Assembly: GCA_024275315.1 (NCBI GenBank)
Contig: JAJRZK010000024.1
Location: 1-64,000, forward strand
Origin: Nitrospirota bacterium
GTDB taxonomy: Bacteria > Nitrospinota_A > UBA7883
DNA: 64,000 nt
Direction of reading: 5' to 3'
Shown here: in pieces, positions 27,229 through 34,691 of the stretch
Numbering within the stretch: the stretch's first letter is position 1
How the letters are laid out: every line of letters starts with the position of its first letter
The notes under the pieces: generated by a model
Databases searched by the model: none
Told to the model about the DNA's origin: nothing
The model's input: the letters and a program-made list of their open reading frames with translations, nothing else
Program-made: the position numbers and the translations under genes

Positions 27229-28041
27229 CTAGAAATAAAACGCGGCCATTATGTGGAACAGCGCAACCACAAACAGGGCCGAGGTAAACCCGACATGCCA
27301 TATCAGCCACCGGTTCATCAGCCTCTGGTACGCCTGGCTTCTTCTGATCTCGATTATGTCCATCACCTTTTCAACCATCCACTGGAAAATCTCCCGTTCC
27401 CGGTCGCTGACCACGTCCAGATCGCGGGCGGCGGCGTTCGGGTCCTTTGAGGATTGATCGTACCTGGACAGCAGGGCCTCCTGCTGTTCACTGGTAGGGA
27501 GGGTAATCGACAGGGCCGGAAGGATATGGCGCTGGTACACCCGTTCAAAGGCCGGTGTTCTTCCCTCGAGCTTGCTGGATATTTCACGCAACAGGGCGTT
27601 GACACTGTCCTGCATTTCGTCCTTGTAGACCGGGTCCTGAAGTGTCATTGTCATGGTTTTGGGGACGACACCCTGCACCGCAATTCCCCAAACGCCCGTC
27701 AGCGCGACTCCAAGCGTCAAAAAGCCGGTGGCAAACCCTGCGCCAAGCCCCAGCGACCCGCCTGAATGGAGAAACATCAGCGCAACCGCGGCCAGCCCTG
27801 TCCACACATGGGCTATCTTCCAGTATATAAGCTGGCCGGGGGCCTGCAACAGCTCCCTTTTCCGGAGGCTGTACATCACAGACGTCACCACCATCACCAG
27901 CGTGACCCATCCGAACGCAGGTTTTACAATCGACACAGAGAACGACGCGGCCGGCCCAAACGGGGCGGTGGCCATCGTGGCAAAAGCGATCACCATGCAG
28001 ACCGCCGACGAGGCGAGCAGCAACCTGGCGTCTTTTGTCAT
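27229..28041 (-). CDS. Membrane cytochrome b-like protein
   Basis: Integral membrane protein of 270 aa with about five hydrophobic segments (6-26, 38-58, 74-93, 101-123, 246-268) and a soluble loop of about 120 residues between the last two. Four histidines fall as two pairs spaced 14 residues: His78/His92 in one helix and His249/His263 in another. This is the pattern of bis-heme b ligation in quinone-linked cytochromes. I start it at the ATG overlapping the upstream stop (ATGA). It probably links the quinone pool to the Fe-S and multiheme subunits encoded just upstream. No family is recognised with certainty. Confidence 0.75.
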   Translation of the reverse strand: MTKDARLLLASSAVCMVIAFATMATAPFGPAASFSVSIVKPAFGWVTLVMVVTSVMYSLRKRELLQAPGQLIYWKIAHVWTGLAAVALMFLHSGGSLGLGAGFATGFLTLGVALTGVWGIAVQGVVPKTMTMTLQDPVYKDEMQDSVNALLREISSKLEGRTPAFERVYQRHILPALSITLPTSEQQEALLSRYDQSSKDPNAAARDLDVVSDREREIFQWMVEKVMDIIEIRRSQAYQRLMNRWLIWHVGFTSALFVVALFHIMAAFYF

Positions 28042-29540
28042 TTCGCCACCCGTCCGTAGGTAGTGAAATACTCCGACGGCTTGACCGATTTTATGGCTCC
28101 GGTGGGGCAGTTGTGCTGGCATCCGAGGTGATCGAAATCCATGCAGAGGTCGCATTTGACCGCCCGTTGCCTGACGGCTTTTTTGCCGCCTGCGGCCACG
28201 CGGTCGTCCGCGGCCACGTGGTCGCCCGCGGTCACTCGACCGCCACCAATCCATGACCGTACCCTGTCGGTCATTCGCAGTCCGGCGCCGTCTGTTTGCC
28301 TGTCCACTATGCTTATATTCCCGAAGGGGCATCTTCGCGCGCAGTTTCCGCATCCGATGCACTCGTCCGTATGATAGACCTCGCCATGGGTGTTGCGCTT
28401 GATGGCGCCGGTCGGGCATCCGATCATGCATGTAGGTTCGCGGCAGTGCCGGCAGGACGTGGGGATGAGAATGTTCCTGTACCGGACGCCGTTATGCGTG
28501 ATCCTTGTAACTCCCTGATGGAGCTTGGCGCACGTGACGATGCAGTTCAGGCATCGAACGCACTGGTTGAGGTCCAGTATCAAAACGGCGTCCGCGGTTA
28601 AAATATCATGGCTGGCGACCCATTTGAGCATATCCTGCTCGGTTTCGCTCTGGATTTTCGTCGAGTCTGTGTATCGCTCCGCGGCGATAGCCTTCAGGCC
28701 GGAGGCGACCTCCGGATACGCCAGAAGTATCTTGTTGAACTCCCGCTTCCCTATCTTCACAAGCTCGACCCTGGTCAGCGCCCGGGCGGTGGCGGACCTT
28801 CGCCGGTTGCCGAACAAGGAGCGTTCTCCAAAATAGAAACCTCTGCCCAGATAGGCCAGGATAAACTCTTCTTTCTTTTTCGCCTTCGACGGGCTGATGT
28901 ACGCCTTGTCGAACCGGGAATCGAAAAACCGGCTCTCGTCCTTGTCCGCCGCTCTGGATATCTGCACAAAACCGTCCCGGATAAGATAAAAGGCGTCCGC
29001 GTCGTCACCTTCGGAGAAAATGACATCCCCCTTGGCGCGCACCTCGAGCTTCACCTGTTTGGCGATGGCTTTCATGGTGGGGCCCTCTATCCCGGAAAGA
29101 ACGTCGACGGATTTAAGCGAGCCGAGCAGGGCCCTCTCGCGGTAGCGCTCGTCCAGCCTCTCCTTGACGGCCGGAGTGGAGTCTATGAGCTTTAAAAAAC
29201 CCTCCCTGCCGATCCGGAGCAACCTGGCTTCCCGCACACACCTGACCTCCGCCAACCGGGGGTTGCCAGACAGTATCGACATCTCCCCCAAAAGCTCACC
29301 GGGTCCCAGACTCCGGACCTGCCTCTTCTTCCCCGTCTCCTTGTCGGTGACCAGCACTTCGAAAGCTCCCTTGAGCACGATATAGCATATCTGCTCATAC
29401 TCACCCTCCTCGATGATAACCTCCCCGGCCGGGATATGGACCAGGTCGGCCTCCTGGACAAGGGTCTCTATAGCTTCCTTGGACGCCCCTGCAAAAAAGG
29501 GGCTCTTGGCGATCAGCTCCACCAGGCTGGCAAACTCCAT
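28038..29540 (-). CDS. Dual cyclic-nucleotide-binding domain, four-cluster ferredoxin fusion
   Basis: Protein of 500 aa. Two cNMP-binding (CRP-type) beta-barrels span about 5-130 and 145-290, with phosphate-cassette-like segments GELLGEMSILSGNPRLAEV and FGERSLFGNRRRSATARA. After about 325 there are four cysteine quartets: CVRCLNCIVTC, CRHCREPTCMIGC, CIGCGNCARRC and CDLCMDFDHLGCQHNC, fitting four [4Fe-4S] clusters as in DmsB/HycB-type electron-transfer subunits. The fusion suggests electron transfer gated by a nucleotide second messenger. The ATG shares one base with the stop of the cytochrome c gene. An 18-bp minisatellite lies between clusters 3 and 4. Confidence 0.85.
   Translation of the reverse strand: MEFASLVELIAKSPFFAGASKEAIETLVQEADLVHIPAGEVIIEEGEYEQICYIVLKGAFEVLVTDKETGKKRQVRSLGPGELLGEMSILSGNPRLAEVRCVREARLLRIGREGFLKLIDSTPAVKERLDERYRERALLGSLKSVDVLSGIEGPTMKAIAKQVKLEVRAKGDVIFSEGDDADAFYLIRDGFVQISRAADKDESRFFDSRFDKAYISPSKAKKKEEFILAYLGRGFYFGERSLFGNRRRSATARALTRVELVKIGKREFNKILLAYPEVASGLKAIAAERYTDSTKIQSETEQDMLKWVASHDILTADAVLILDLNQCVRCLNCIVTCAKLHQGVTRITHNGVRYRNILIPTSCRHCREPTCMIGCPTGAIKRNTHGEVYHTDECIGCGNCARRCPFGNISIVDRQTDGAGLRMTDRVRSWIGGGRVTAGDHVAADDRVAAGGKKAVRQRAVKCDLCMDFDHLGCQHNCPTGAIKSVKPSEYFTTYGRVAK
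28185..28235. repeat. 18-bp minisatellite inside ferredoxin coding sequence
   Basis: About 2.7 in-frame copies of an 18-bp unit encode V-T/A-A-G/D-D-H/R, between the third and fourth Fe-S cysteine groups. Unit length is a multiple of three, so copy-number change would alter linker length without frameshift. Confidence 0.75.
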
Positions 29541-30868
29541 CAACCTTCCGCTCCCTTTTGCGTAATCGATCCCGTCGCGGGTTCGTTCATATCTCTGCCA
29601 CTCTCCATTTTGCCATCATCGATCAGGCGCGGCGACCTCAGGGCGTACTCCAGCCCCGGCGGCTCCGTAGTGGGGGCGATTGTGAAATTCGACTTTACAA
29701 CCTCCGGGTCGTACAGGCTCTGCAACGAAAACGCCAGCCCATGGCAACGGACGCAGACATAAACCGCCATCCGCTCCTTGGTGGACACCAACCACGACTC
29801 GTTATGCTCGGTCACTCCGCCATTCCCCTCCAGCCGGGGCATGTGACATCCGGCGCAATCGACGCCTGTCATCGGTTTGTATAAAAACACCGGGTCGGAC
29901 AGATACCTGTAGTGGCCCGACTTACCGTAGTTGCGCACATGGGCGCTCTGACCATGGCACAGCTCGCACGCTTTCATCCTCGCGTCCTGCGTCCCGAGGC
30001 TGTGAACGTCATGGCAACCACCGCACCCCACCTGGCTTCCAGGGTCCGAAAAGGGCTCTAGCCCCTGCAGATCGTGGACACCGTGACGGCCGGCCCCATA
30101 CCCCCTGGTCTGGATAGGGTGGCATTCCTGGCAGACTTTTGCGCCCGGCCGCATGTTGACGCCGCCACCGCGCGCGTCCGCCCCGGCTTTTCCCTTGTGG
30201 CACCTGTCGCATGTGGCCTGCGTGCCGTAGTGCCGGCTGATCTGGTATTGGGCCATGATGACAGGGTTGCTCCTGTAAAAGGGGGTGCGACGCATCTTGT
30301 TTATGCCGGCCGATCCTATACCGATATGCTCGACCTTTGCGGGGGGTGCGACCACTTTCGACCTCGGCAAAATCATCCTCCTGTCGGCGCGGGCGAAGTC
30401 GTCGGCCCCGATGTTGAAATGGTATGTGTGGCATGACGGGGTCGAGCAGGATTCCAGATCGAACCTGGCGTGACCCTCGTTGAGGCGCCTCTTCGGGTGG
30501 CACATGACGCAAAGACCCGGCGGACCGGTATATCCCGACCTGGCCTCGACGGACCGGTGCTCCCTGTGGCAGGTCACGCACGAAAGAGAGGTCAACCGCT
30601 CCGGCACTTCGGCCTTGACGGGGTTGACCATCCTCGCGGCGCCATGGGTGTCGACGCCGATAAATTTTTCATGACACGAAAGACATTTCCGGTCGTCCAC
30701 ACCGCTCCATTTCTCATGGCACGCGAAACAACCGTCGGCGAACCGCTTGTGGCCATCGAACATCGGACCGGGCCTGAACATGGACATTTTCGCGCCGGTT
30801 ATCGCCGACACCATGACCGCGGTTATGATAATCGTCGTCAACGTGATCAGAGCCGTGTGTTTTTTCAT
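29540..30868 (-). CDS. Undecaheme c-type cytochrome
   Basis: Membrane-anchored or secreted multiheme cytochrome of 442 aa. An N-terminal hydrophobic segment (about 7-25) acts as signal or anchor to the periplasmic side. I count ten CXXCH heme-binding motifs (CFACH, CLSCH, CVTCH, CVMCH, CDRCH, CQECH, CGGCH, CELCH, CAGCH, CVRCH) plus one wider CX4CH (CSTPSCH), so eleven hemes. Several extra histidines (HREHRS, HDVHSLG) can be distal ligands. It is the first gene of a three-gene overlapping redox operon and presumably passes electrons to or from the Fe-S/cytochrome b pair. The electron partner outside the operon is unknown. Confidence 0.9.
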   Translation of the reverse strand: MKKHTALITLTTIIITAVMVSAITGAKMSMFRPGPMFDGHKRFADGCFACHEKWSGVDDRKCLSCHEKFIGVDTHGAARMVNPVKAEVPERLTSLSCVTCHREHRSVEARSGYTGPPGLCVMCHPKRRLNEGHARFDLESCSTPSCHTYHFNIGADDFARADRRMILPRSKVVAPPAKVEHIGIGSAGINKMRRTPFYRSNPVIMAQYQISRHYGTQATCDRCHKGKAGADARGGGVNMRPGAKVCQECHPIQTRGYGAGRHGVHDLQGLEPFSDPGSQVGCGGCHDVHSLGTQDARMKACELCHGQSAHVRNYGKSGHYRYLSDPVFLYKPMTGVDCAGCHMPRLEGNGGVTEHNESWLVSTKERMAVYVCVRCHGLAFSLQSLYDPEVVKSNFTIAPTTEPPGLEYALRSPRLIDDGKMESGRDMNEPATGSITQKGAEG

Positions 30869-30974
30869 CCCGCTATTATGACATTAAAACCGGCGCGTTT
30901 GACGGGTGATTATCGCGAATTTACCCGGGCGCAACCGTTACCGCGCCATTGTCTGCCATTCCCCCCGGACCCGT

Positions 30975-30994
30975 CCCGCCCTTTCCGGGGCGGG
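30975..30994. promoter_or_regulatory. GC-rich hairpin in the divergent control region
   Basis: CCCGCCC (30975-30981) and GGGCGGG (30988-30994) form a perfect 7-bp stem with a 6-nt loop. It lies in the 5' region of the cytochrome c operon. It could act on mRNA leader structure; there is no T-tract in either direction. Confidence 0.35.
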
Positions 30995-31000
30995 GCGATG

Positions 31001-31021
31001 TTATGTAGTATTACTTCATAA
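31001..31021. promoter_or_regulatory. Operator-like 21-bp dyad (RpiR/HexR-like)
   Basis: A 21-bp near-perfect inverted repeat with one mismatched pair, in the gap between the divergent cytochrome and rpiR-BMC operons. Its core TGTAGTATTACTTCA (31004-31018) fits 14 of 15 positions of TGTARTWWWAYTACA, the consensus I recall for HexR, an RpiR-family regulator. It lies 24 bp upstream of the rpiR -35 box. It is the obvious candidate for autoregulation of the BMC operon and may also affect the cytochrome operon. Confidence 0.5.
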
Positions 31022-31044
31022 ATATTAAAATAATGTAAAAAAAC

Positions 31045-31073
31045 TTGATATATCCTCTTAGCCGGTGTACAAT
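31045..31073 (+). promoter_or_regulatory. Sigma-70-type promoter of the rpiR-BMC operon
   Basis: TTGATA (31045-31050), a 17-bp spacer and TACAAT (31068-31073): each hexamer matches five of six consensus bases. Transcription would start near 31080. This excludes the GTG at 31065 as a start codon and supports the ATG at 31098. Confidence 0.65.
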
Positions 31074-31097
31074 GCAGGACAAAACACGGGATCGACC

Positions 31098-32012
31098 ATG
31101 CAATTGACAGGTAATACATCCATGAGTGTCCGGGGCGGATCAAAGCGGCGCAAGCAGGCTCCGGCCCTGTCCGGGGCGGGGGCCAGGATCAGGGGGATCA
31201 TGCCGTCTCTCCTGCCGGCGGAACGCAAGGTGGCCGAATACGTGGTCGCAAGCCCCGAATCGATAATCGGGGAGTCGATAGGCGAGGTGGCGGCGCATTC
31301 GGGCGTGTCGGAAGCCACCATCATAAGGTTTTGCCGGACCGCGGGATTCAGAGGGTTTCAGGATCTGAAAATCAGCCTGGCCAGGCTTCTGGTCAGCCCC
31401 CTGGCGTCGGCCCTGCACGAGGATGTGACCGCCAGGGACGACATGGCCACTGTCGCCCGCAAGGTGTTCGCCGCGAACATCGACTCTCTCAACGATACGC
31501 TGGCGCTTGTCGACCCGGACATGGTGTCCGCCGCCGTGCAGATCGTATCCGGCGCCGGCAAACTGCTTGTAATAGGTGTGGGCACCTCCGCCCCTGTGGC
31601 TTTTGACGCCTACGCGAAATTGATGCGGCTGGGTGTTGCGGCCACTTTGCAGACAGATTCGCATCTTCAGATGATGGAGGCGGCCCTGCTGGGGAAGGGT
31701 GACGCGATACTCGCCATCAGCCATTCCGGATCCACCATGGACCCTGTCGAAACCGTCAAGGTCGGCAAATCGGCCGGGGCGAAGGCTGTCTGCATAACGT
31801 GCAACTCGCTTTCTCCCCTGGCGAAGATATCAGACGTGACACTGCTCACCGCCAGCCGCGAGACCAGGTTCCGCTCCTAGGCGCTGGCGTCGAGGATCGC
31901 GCAGGCCAGCGTGATCGACCTGCTTTATGTGGCTATCGGCCTGAAAGAGAAAAAGCGCGCCCTGGCCAGCGCAAAAAGGATAGAGGACGTTATAACCTCG
32001 AAACAGTATTGA
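31098..32012 (+). pseudogene. RpiR-family SIS transcriptional regulator interrupted by in-frame TAG
   Basis: Read through the stop, this frame gives 304 residues, the normal size for RpiR regulators. It has an N-terminal helix-turn-helix (AAHSGVSEATIIRFCRTAGFRG) and a C-terminal SIS sugar-phosphate sensor (VIGVGTSAPVAFDAY, AISHSGSTMDPVETV). Codon 261 is TAG (31878-31880) in ETRFRS*ALASRIAQ, where relatives usually have Glu (GAG), so one base change explains it. Frame and family likeness continue to the TGA at 32010. Options are a sequencing error, a recent mutation leaving a protein without its last SIS helices, or UAG read-through. It is first in the BMC operon, so it probably regulates the shell genes in response to a phosphosugar. 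Confidence 0.85.
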
Positions 32013-32068
32013 ACATGGCGGACGCCGTAACAGGGTCTTAAGCCAGACCGGATTATATAGGAGAGACA

Positions 32069-32698
32069 ATGATTTCATTACGCACATACATATTGCTGGA
32101 CAGTTTGCAGGAGCAACTGGCTTCGTATATCGGATCGACCGCCAAGGGGTTTTTGCCGGTGCCGGGGGTGGCGTCCCTGTTCGTGGAGATAGCGCCGGGC
32201 CTTGCGATCAACCGTGTCACCGACGCCGCGCTCAAGGCGACCCGGGTCCAGCCCGCCATACAGATAGTGGAGAGAGCTTTCGGGTTGCTGGAGGTTCACG
32301 ACCATGACAAGGGAGAGGTCATGAGCGCAGGAGAGGCGATCCTCGATTTTCTCGATCTTACGGAGGGGGAGCGGATCAGGCCGAACCTCGTGTCGAACCA
32401 GATCATCCGGTCGATGGAGGCGTACCAGTGCCAGCTGATCAACCGCAACAGGAGCGGGTCGATGATACTTCCCGGCGAGTCGCTTTTCATACTGGAGACC
32501 GAGCCGGCGGGGTACGCCGTGTACGCCGCTAACGAGGCGGAAAAGGCAGCCCGGGTGAAGCTGGTCGATGTGAGGCCGTTCGGAGCATTCGGCCGGCTTT
32601 ACATGTCGGGCCCTGAATCGGAGGTGGATTCCGCCGCCAAGGCCGCGGTATCGGCTATCGAAGGTGTTACCGGCGTCGAAAATGTAAGGAAAAAATAG
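32069..32698 (+). CDS. BMC-T trimeric shell protein (tandem BMC domains)
   Basis: Shell protein of 209 aa with two fused BMC domains. The first spans about 40-105 ([22 protein letters not shown] … [10 protein letters not shown]), the second about 135-205 ([31 protein letters not shown] … [10 protein letters not shown]). BMC-T trimers form pseudohexagonal tiles with a larger, sometimes gated pore for cofactors or bulky substrates. It has a strong AGGAGAG ribosome-binding site and starts 56 bp after the regulator frame. A preceding segment of about 35 residues is not part of the BMC fold. Confidence 0.85.
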   Translation: MISLRTYILLDSLQEQLASYIGSTAKGFLPVPGVASLFVEIAPGLAINRVTDAALKATRVQPAIQIVERAFGLLEVHDHDKGEVMSAGEAILDFLDLTEGERIRPNLVSNQIIRSMEAYQCQLINRNRSGSMILPGESLFILETEPAGYAVYAANEAEKAARVKLVDVRPFGAFGRLYMSGPESEVDSAAKAAVSAIEGVTGVENVRKK

Positions 32699-32727
32699 TC
32701 ATTTATTTTAAACAGGAGATATCAAAA

Positions 32728-33021
32728 ATGTCCGAAGCTTTGGGTTTGATCGAAACAAAGGGGTTCGTCGGGATGGTGGAAGCCTCCGACGCCATGGTCA
32801 AGGCCGCCAAGGTAGAGCTGGTGGGATACGAAAAAATCGGCGGCGGTTATGTGACCTCGATCGTCCGCGGCGACGTGGCCGCGGTGAAAGCGGCTACCGA
32901 CGCAGGTTCGCGCGCGGCCGAAAAGGTGGGGGAGCTGGTGTCGGTGCACGTGATACCGCGTCCGCACAGCAACATTGACAAGGCGCTCCCGCTGGGCAGG
33001 GGCGACGCGGTCGAGGGGTAG
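32728..33021 (+). CDS. BMC-H hexameric shell protein (PduA/EutM/CcmK type)
   Basis: Canonical shell protein of 97 aa. It begins [20 protein letters not shown], and the pore loop is KIGGG in [17 protein letters not shown]. Hexamers tile the shell faces and pass small polar substrates. AGGAGAT lies 8 nt before the ATG. The adjoining P-type gene starts 3 bp downstream. No unusual extension is present; it is the standard facet tile of this compartment. Confidence 0.96.
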   Translation: MSEALGLIETKGFVGMVEASDAMVKAAKVELVGYEKIGGGYVTSIVRGDVAAVKAATDAGSRAAEKVGELVSVHVIPRPHSNIDKALPLGRGDAVEG

Positions 33022-33024
33022 GCC

Positions 33025-33339
33025 GTGTTGATCGGCAAGATCGTGGGGACGGTGGTTTCCACGCACAAGACGGAGTCGCTTGAGGGGCTCAAGCTCTATG
33101 TCGTGAAAAACATAGGCGCCGACGGCAAAGACGCCAGCGGATATGTCGTCGCGGCCGATTCGGTGGGGTCGGGCGTGGGGGAGGTCGTCTTGTACGCCAC
33201 CGGATCATCCGCCCGCCAGACCAGCGTGACTGACAATCGCCCTGTAGACGCGATTATTATGGGCGTCATCGACACCTGGGACATCGAGGGCGATACCATC
33301 TACACCAAGGATGAATCGGCGGAAACCGCGGATGAATAA
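33025..33339 (+). CDS. BMC-P pentameric vertex protein (EutN/CcmL type)
   Basis: Vertex protein of 104 aa that closes the compartment. It opens with MLIGKIVGTVVSTHKTESLEGLKLYVV, the EutN/CcmL signature, and continues through ADSVGSGVGEVVLYATGSSAR. The start is GTG with a G-rich ribosome-binding region overlapping the BMC-H stop. Having T, H and P types in order gives the minimal set for a closed shell. Confidence 0.95.
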   Translation: MLIGKIVGTVVSTHKTESLEGLKLYVVKNIGADGKDASGYVVAADSVGSGVGEVVLYATGSSARQTSVTDNRPVDAIIMGVIDTWDIEGDTIYTKDESAETADE

Positions 33340-33363
33340 ACAAATTGCAAGTGAGTTTTAGCG

Positions 33364-33856
33364 ATGAAATTTGAGACGGACCAGATAGCCGAAATTGTGG
33401 CCAGGGTGGTCGCTCGTATCGACGCCGGCCACAACCCGCCTTCCCGTCAAACCCCCGATCGCCCGGCTCCCTCCTTCGTGGAGAGGCCGGCCGGCCAGAC
33501 CGGGATATACGGCTCTGTCGGTGAGGCGGTGGCCGCGGCCAGGGTGTCGTTTGAGAGCCTGGGCGAAGCGTCCCTTGAAAAGCGGGGTGAGATTATAGAA
33601 TCCATGCGGGCCGCCGCCCGGGAAGAGGCCCGGACGCAGGCGGAGCTTACGGTGGAGGAGACCCGGCTCGGAAGGGTGGAGGACAAATATCTGAAGAACA
33701 TGCTTGCGGCGGACAAGACCCCCGGCGTGGAGATTCTAAGGCCGGTCTGTTACACGGGTGACAACGGGATGGCGCTGGTGGAACGCGCTCCGTACGGAGT
33801 GATAGGGTCCATAACTCCCTGCACCAACCCGGCGGCCACCGTTGTCTCCAACTCTA
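33364..33856 (+). CDS. BMC-associated CoA-acylating aldehyde dehydrogenase, N-terminal part (PduP/EutE-like), cut at the axis
   Basis: Only the first 164 residues are genuine. After the axis the frame reads its own antisense up to 33963. Residues 1-20 form an amphipathic helix (MKFETDQIAEIVARVVARID) followed by a Pro/Gly-rich linker, as in the encapsulation peptides that target cargo into BMCs. The body (YGSVGEAVAAARVSFESL … ERAPYGVIGSITPCTNPAATVVSNS) is the N-terminal NAD(P)/CoA-binding part of PduP/EutE-type enzymes, which turn a compartment aldehyde into acyl-CoA. Full-length relatives have about 460-490 residues. This cargo identifies an aldehyde-processing metabolosome; the signature enzyme is not in the window. 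Confidence 0.88.
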
Positions 33857-33872
33857 TAGAGTTGGAGACAAC
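33841..33872. other. Symmetry axis / fold-back junction
   Basis: The dyad axis lies inside the self-complementary core CTCTATAGAG, between 33856 and 33857. Left of the axis the sequence is ordinary aldehyde dehydrogenase coding sequence (…NPAATVVSNS). Right of it the frame reads the antisense of the same gene until a stop ending at 33963. A short native palindrome such as CTATAG could have primed a fold-back during amplification or library preparation, but the native downstream sequence is not visible here. Confidence 0.9.
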
Positions 33873-34349
33873 GGTGGCCGCCGGGTTGGTGCAGGGAGTT
33901 ATGGACCCTATCACTCCGTACGGAGCGCGTTCCACCAGCGCCATCCCGTTGTCACCCGTGTAACAGACCGGCCTTAGAATCTCCACGCCGGGGGTCTTGT
34001 CCGCCGCAAGCATGTTCTTCAGATATTTGTCCTCCACCCTTCCGAGCCGGGTCTCCTCCACCGTAAGCTCCGCCTGCGTCCGGGCCTCTTCCCGGGCGGC
34101 GGCCCGCATGGATTCTATAATCTCACCCCGCTTTTCAAGGGACGCTTCGCCCAGGCTCTCAAACGACACCCTGGCCGCGGCCACCGCCTCACCGACAGAG
34201 CCGTATATCCCGGTCTGGCCGGCCGGCCTCTCCACGAAGGAGGGAGCCGGGCGATCGGGGGTTTGACGGGAAGGCGGGTTGTGGCCGGCGTCGATACGAG
34301 CGACCACCCTGGCCACAATTTCGGCTATCTGGTCCGTCTCAAATTTCAT
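33857..34349 (-). CDS. Aldehyde dehydrogenase N-terminal part (mirror copy)
   Basis: Reverse-complement copy of the PduP/EutE-like fragment, also ending at the axis with 164 genuine residues. The two fragments meet head-on at their truncated 3' ends, so neither copy can be a complete gene. This is strong evidence that the join is not natural. Confidence 0.88.
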
Positions 34350-34373
34350 CGCTAAAACTCACTTGCAATTTGT

Positions 34374-34688
34374 TTATTCATCCGCGGTTTCCGCCGATTC
34401 ATCCTTGGTGTAGATGGTATCGCCCTCGATGTCCCAGGTGTCGATGACGCCCATAATAATCGCGTCTACAGGGCGATTGTCAGTCACGCTGGTCTGGCGG
34501 GCGGATGATCCGGTGGCGTACAAGACGACCTCCCCCACGCCCGACCCCACCGAATCGGCCGCGACGACATATCCGCTGGCGTCTTTGCCGTCGGCGCCTA
34601 TGTTTTTCACGACATAGAGCTTGAGCCCCTCAAGCGACTCCGTCTTGTGCGTGGAAACCACCGTCCCCACGATCTTGCCGATCAACAC
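34374..34688 (-). CDS. BMC-P vertex protein (mirror copy)
   Basis: Identical 104-aa EutN/CcmL-type pentamer protein of the shell vertices. It has a GTG start and sits 3 bp after the BMC-H copy in the same operon order. Confidence 0.95.
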   Translation of the reverse strand: MLIGKIVGTVVSTHKTESLEGLKLYVVKNIGADGKDASGYVVAADSVGSGVGEVVLYATGSSARQTSVTDNRPVDAIIMGVIDTWDIEGDTIYTKDESAETADE

Positions 34689-34691
34689 GGC

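Larger units (their letters stand above)
3713..33856. repeat. Left arm of giant perfect inverted repeat
   Basis: Every base x in this arm pairs with base 67713-x in 33857-64000. The mirrored reading frames that I compared have equal lengths and the same residues, and the sampled nucleotides also match. The arm is 30,144 bp inside the window and its outer end is set only by the window edge. It carries single-copy housekeeping genes. Taken with the gene cut at the axis, this favours a chimera or assembly fold-back over a natural duplication. Confidence 0.97.

Noticed and set aside
27229-28431. A 400-aa version of the cytochrome b-like protein
   Set aside because: The first 130 residues only shadow the ferredoxin gene in another frame; the ATG at 28041 with the ATGA overlap is the real start.
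30975-30994. GC hairpin as an intrinsic terminator
   Set aside because: It lies in the 5' region of both divergent operons and has no following T-run.
31065-31880. GTG start at 31065 for the RpiR gene
   Set aside because: The codon lies at the edge of the -10 box of a good promoter, so it would be upstream of the transcript.
33364-33963. A 199-aa frame crossing the axis, read as one protein
   Set aside because: Residues after 164 are the antisense of the same gene; it is a product of the join, not a natural protein.
33713-34000. Hairpin telomere or linear replicon terminus at the axis
   Set aside because: The axis cuts a conserved gene and there is no AT-rich terminus or telomere-resolvase site or gene nearby; a fold-back artefact is simpler.
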